Below, one piece after another: positions 5,868-8,136 of a stretch of 8,136 nt of DNA. The notes below the pieces were generated by a model. The model was given only the letters and a program-made list of their open reading frames with translations. It was not told the DNA's origin and made no database searches. The stretch lies in assembly GCA_021816665.1 (NCBI GenBank), contig JAKAXI010000076.1, positions 1 to 8,136 on the forward strand, in the 5' to 3' direction. Both the position numbers and the translations under genes were made by a program. How positions within the stretch are numbered: the stretch's first letter is position 1; every line of letters begins with the position of its first letter. Source of the DNA: Bacillota bacterium (lineage in GTDB: Bacteria; Bacillota; Bacilli; Alicyclobacillales; Alicyclobacillaceae).

Positions 5868-8120
5868 ATGGTCAAACGACGTGAATTTGATGTCGCTGGC
5901 CGCAAGATGGTGCTAGAGACGGGGCGACTCGCCAAACAGGCGACGGGCGCTGTGCTCGTCTCCTACGGAGACACCACGGTACTTGCGACGGTGACGGCTT
6001 CCAATGAGCCAAAAGACCTTGACTTCTTTCCCCTCACGGTGAACTACGAAGAGCGTTATTACGCCGTTGGGAAGATTCCAGGTGGTTTTATTAAGCGAGA
6101 GGGTCGTCCAAGCGAAAAGGCTATTTTGGCTTCGCGGCTGATCGACCGGCCAATTCGCCCGCTCTTTCCGGAAGGTTTTCGCAACGACGTCCAAGTCGTT
6201 GACATCGTGATGTCTGTCGACCAAGACTGTGCCCCAGAGATCGCGGCGATGATTGGTACCTCGGCTGCTCTGACGATTTCGGACATTCCGTTTGCAGGTC
6301 CAATTGCAGGTGTCATAGTCGGGCGAGTGGACGGGCAACTGGTCATCAATCCGACGGTAGATCAGGCGGAAAAGAGCGACCTTCACCTGACCGTCGCAGG
6401 CACGAAAGACGCGATTGTGATGGTTGAGGCGGGAGCGAACGAGATCCCGGAATCGACCATCCTCGAAGGCATCCTTTATGGGCATGAAACGATACGCCAA
6501 ATTATCGCGGAGATTGAAGCTTTCGCGGCAGAAGCGGGTGTGCCAAAGCGTGAAGTGAAGTTGCACGCAGTCGATGCGGAGTTAAATGCAGCCGTTCGCC
6601 AATACGCGACAGTATCGATTCGCACGGCGGTCCAAAATCCGGACAAACTGGCCCGAGAGGCAGCCATCGAGGCGGTTAACGCGGATGCGCAGGCACACTT
6701 TGCCGAAGCGTATCCGGAACAGGTGAAGGCCATTGGTGAAGTCCTTCATGACATCTTGAAAGAAGAAGTTCGCCTCGCCATTCTCAATGACGGCATCCGG
6801 CCGGACGGGCGAAAACTCGACGAGATTCGGCCGATTACGTGTGAAGTTGGTTTGCTTCCACGCGCACACGGGTCTGGTTTGTTTACGCGCGGCCAGACAC
6901 AGGCTCTCTCCATCTGTACCCTTGGGGCGATGGGTGACGAGCAGATTTTGGATGGACTCGGCTTGGAAGAGTCGAATCGGTACATGCACCACTACAACTT
7001 CCCGCCGTTTAGCGTCGGAGAAGCACGGCCATTGCGCGCTCCAAGCCGTCGTGATATCGGCCACGGCGCGCTCGGGGAACGGGCGCTCGATCCCGTCATC
7101 CCGCCACCGGAGGAGTTTCCTTACGCGATTCGCGTGGTTTCCGAAATTCTTGAGTCAAATGGTTCGACTTCGCAAGCGAGCATCTGCGGCAGCACAATGG
7201 CTCTGATGGATGCGGGTGTGCCGATTAAAGCACCGGTTGCGGGTGTTGCCATGGGCTTAGTCAAGGAAGGTGACAAAGTCGCGGTCTTGACGGACATTCA
7301 GGGGCTCGAAGACCACCTCGGCGATATGGACTTCAAGGTAGCAGGGACAGCCGCTGGTGTGACAGCAGTGCAAATGGACATCAAGATCGCGGGGATCGAC
7401 CGCGAGGTCCTTGAGCGCGCGCTCCAGCAAGCGCACACGGGTCGTATGTTCATTCTCGGAAAAATGATGGAAGCCATTTCGTCACCCCGTGTGGAATTGT
7501 CAAAGTTTGCGCCACGCGTCATCACGATGCGCATCCACCCGGACAAGATTCGCGACGTAATTGGACCGGGCGGGCGGATCATCAACAAGATTATCGAAGA
7601 GACGGGTGTGAAGATCGACATTGAACAAGACGGCCAAGTCTTCATTTCGGGCACCGAAGCCGAAGGCACAGCGCGTGCACGGGAAATGATTGAGAACATC
7701 ACCCGCGACGTGGAGGTCGGGAAAGTGTACCTCGGGAAGGTGACACGCGTCGAGAAATACGGCGCGTTTGTCGAGGTTCTTCCGGGCAAGGACGGGTTAG
7801 TGCACGTGTCCCAGGTCGATGAAAACAGGATCAACCGAGTCGAAGATGTGTGTGTGGTGGGTGACGAGGTCTTCGTTAAAGTCACCGAGATCGACAGTCA
7901 GGGACGAGTCAATCTATCTCGCAAAGATGCGCTGCAGGAAGTTGGTCCAGAACGCGCCACTGCTGAGGAAAAGCGCAACCCACTGCCGGCTTCGGCACCG
8001 ACGCCTTCTACCCCGGTGCGAGGCGGACAGGGGGGAGGATTCGCGGGCCGTGGACCAGGTCGACCACAGGACCGTGGGCCGCGCCGTGAAGGACGCCCGC
8101 CACAGGACGCTAGGCGGTAA
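5868..8120 (+). CDS. pnp: Polyribonucleotide nucleotidyltransferase (PNPase)
   Basis: PNPase is a trimeric 3'-5' phosphorolytic exoribonuclease that releases nucleoside diphosphates and can also add tails. The 750 residues contain: first RNase PH domain (about 12-145), linking helical domain (about 150-300), second, catalytic RNase PH domain (about 310-530), KH domain (about 552-612) with GPGG at 566-569, and S1 domain (about 616-686). Catalytic positions are intact by alignment to E. coli: R394-R395, S433-T434-S435, D482, D488 and K490. The last 65 residues are low-complexity; from 718 on they are rich in Arg, Gly and Pro, making the protein longer than B. subtilis PNPase (about 705). ATG 5868 is the only start that fits the family N-terminus. 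The gene ends with TAA 16 bases before the window edge, so its downstream context is not visible. PNPase and NrnA in one cluster suggests joint RNA turnover. Confidence 0.98.
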   Translation: MVKRREFDVAGRKMVLETGRLAKQATGAVLVSYGDTTVLATVTASNEPKDLDFFPLTVNYEERYYAVGKIPGGFIKREGRPSEKAILASRLIDRPIRPLFPEGFRNDVQVVDIVMSVDQDCAPEIAAMIGTSAALTISDIPFAGPIAGVIVGRVDGQLVINPTVDQAEKSDLHLTVAGTKDAIVMVEAGANEIPESTILEGILYGHETIRQIIAEIEAFAAEAGVPKREVKLHAVDAELNAAVRQYATVSIRTAVQNPDKLAREAAIEAVNADAQAHFAEAYPEQVKAIGEVLHDILKEEVRLAILNDGIRPDGRKLDEIRPITCEVGLLPRAHGSGLFTRGQTQALSICTLGAMGDEQILDGLGLEESNRYMHHYNFPPFSVGEARPLRAPSRRDIGHGALGERALDPVIPPPEEFPYAIRVVSEILESNGSTSQASICGSTMALMDAGVPIKAPVAGVAMGLVKEGDKVAVLTDIQGLEDHLGDMDFKVAGTAAGVTAVQMDIKIAGIDREVLERALQQAHTGRMFILGKMMEAISSPRVELSKFAPRVITMRIHPDKIRDVIGPGGRIINKIIEETGVKIDIEQDGQVFISGTEAEGTARAREMIENITRDVEVGKVYLGKVTRVEKYGAFVEVLPGKDGLVHVSQVDENRINRVEDVCVVGDEVFVKVTEIDSQGRVNLSRKDALQEVGPERATAEEKRNPLPASAPTPSTPVRGGQGGGFAGRGPGRPQDRGPRREGRPPQDARR

Positions 8121-8136
8121 AGCCTCGCCCAATCAC

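Noticed and set aside
6787..7206. 139-codon plus-strand open frame inside pnp
   Set aside because: It is in a different frame within the catalytic RNase PH domain of PNPase, which continues without interruption; the alternative translation resembles nothing.
8112..8130. Possible terminator after pnp (AGGC/GCCT or GGCG/CGCC pairing)
   Set aside because: Only 4-bp pairings, and no T-run is visible before the window ends.
1..8136. CRISPR arrays, insertion sequences, tRNA or rRNA genes, prophage or toxin-antitoxin genes
   Set aside because: No repeat-spacer pattern, transposase, RNA-gene signature or accessory gene is visible; coding density and gene order are those of a core operon.

Overview
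The window carries a 3' segment of the conserved bacterial translation and RNA-metabolism cluster. All genes are on the + strand and closely packed: infB (5' end outside the window), rbfA, nrnA, truB, ribF, rpsO, pnp. Gene order, strong AGGAGG-type ribosome binding sites, the extended -10 promoter and moderately G+C-rich codon use point to a Bacillota (Firmicutes) bacterium. The Alicyclobacillus or thermophilic-clostridia side is more likely than Bacillus, because the DHH phosphoesterase nrnA sits between rbfA and truB and no ylxP (DUF503) gene lies between infB and rbfA. The genus is an inference from gene content, not from a database match.

Layout. 2-1780: IF2 from just before its IF2_N domain to the stop. 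1781-1851: a short spacer with a 7-bp hairpin and the rbfA ribosome binding site. 1852-2226: rbfA. 2227-2324: a gap with a bulged G+C-rich terminator-like hairpin, a perfect 16-bp palindrome and the nrnA ribosome binding site. 2325-5228: nrnA, truB and ribF, separated by 4 bases or overlapping by 1. 5200-5363: a promoter reaching into the end of ribF, then a structured rpsO leader. 5364-5630: rpsO. 5631-5867: two hairpins, one a clear intrinsic terminator, then the pnp leader. 5868-8120: pnp. The last 16 bases hold no recognisable feature.

The genes form a coherent set. IF2 starts translation, RbfA matures the 30S subunit, TruB makes tRNA pseudouridine-55, S15 is a primary 16S rRNA binder, and RibF makes FMN and FAD. 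PNPase degrades RNA and NrnA removes the nano-RNAs that processive nucleases leave.

The protein genes are ordinary housekeeping genes; I see no novel protein system. The most interesting content is regulatory RNA. The rpsO leader contains perfect or near-perfect complementary segments that describe two mutually exclusive folds, one hiding the Shine-Dalgarno sequence and one leaving it free, as expected for S15 autoregulation. Secondary points are the terminator/palindrome region before nrnA, start-codon questions for rbfA and nrnA, unusual Shine-Dalgarno spacing at pnp, and an Arg/Gly-rich PNPase tail.
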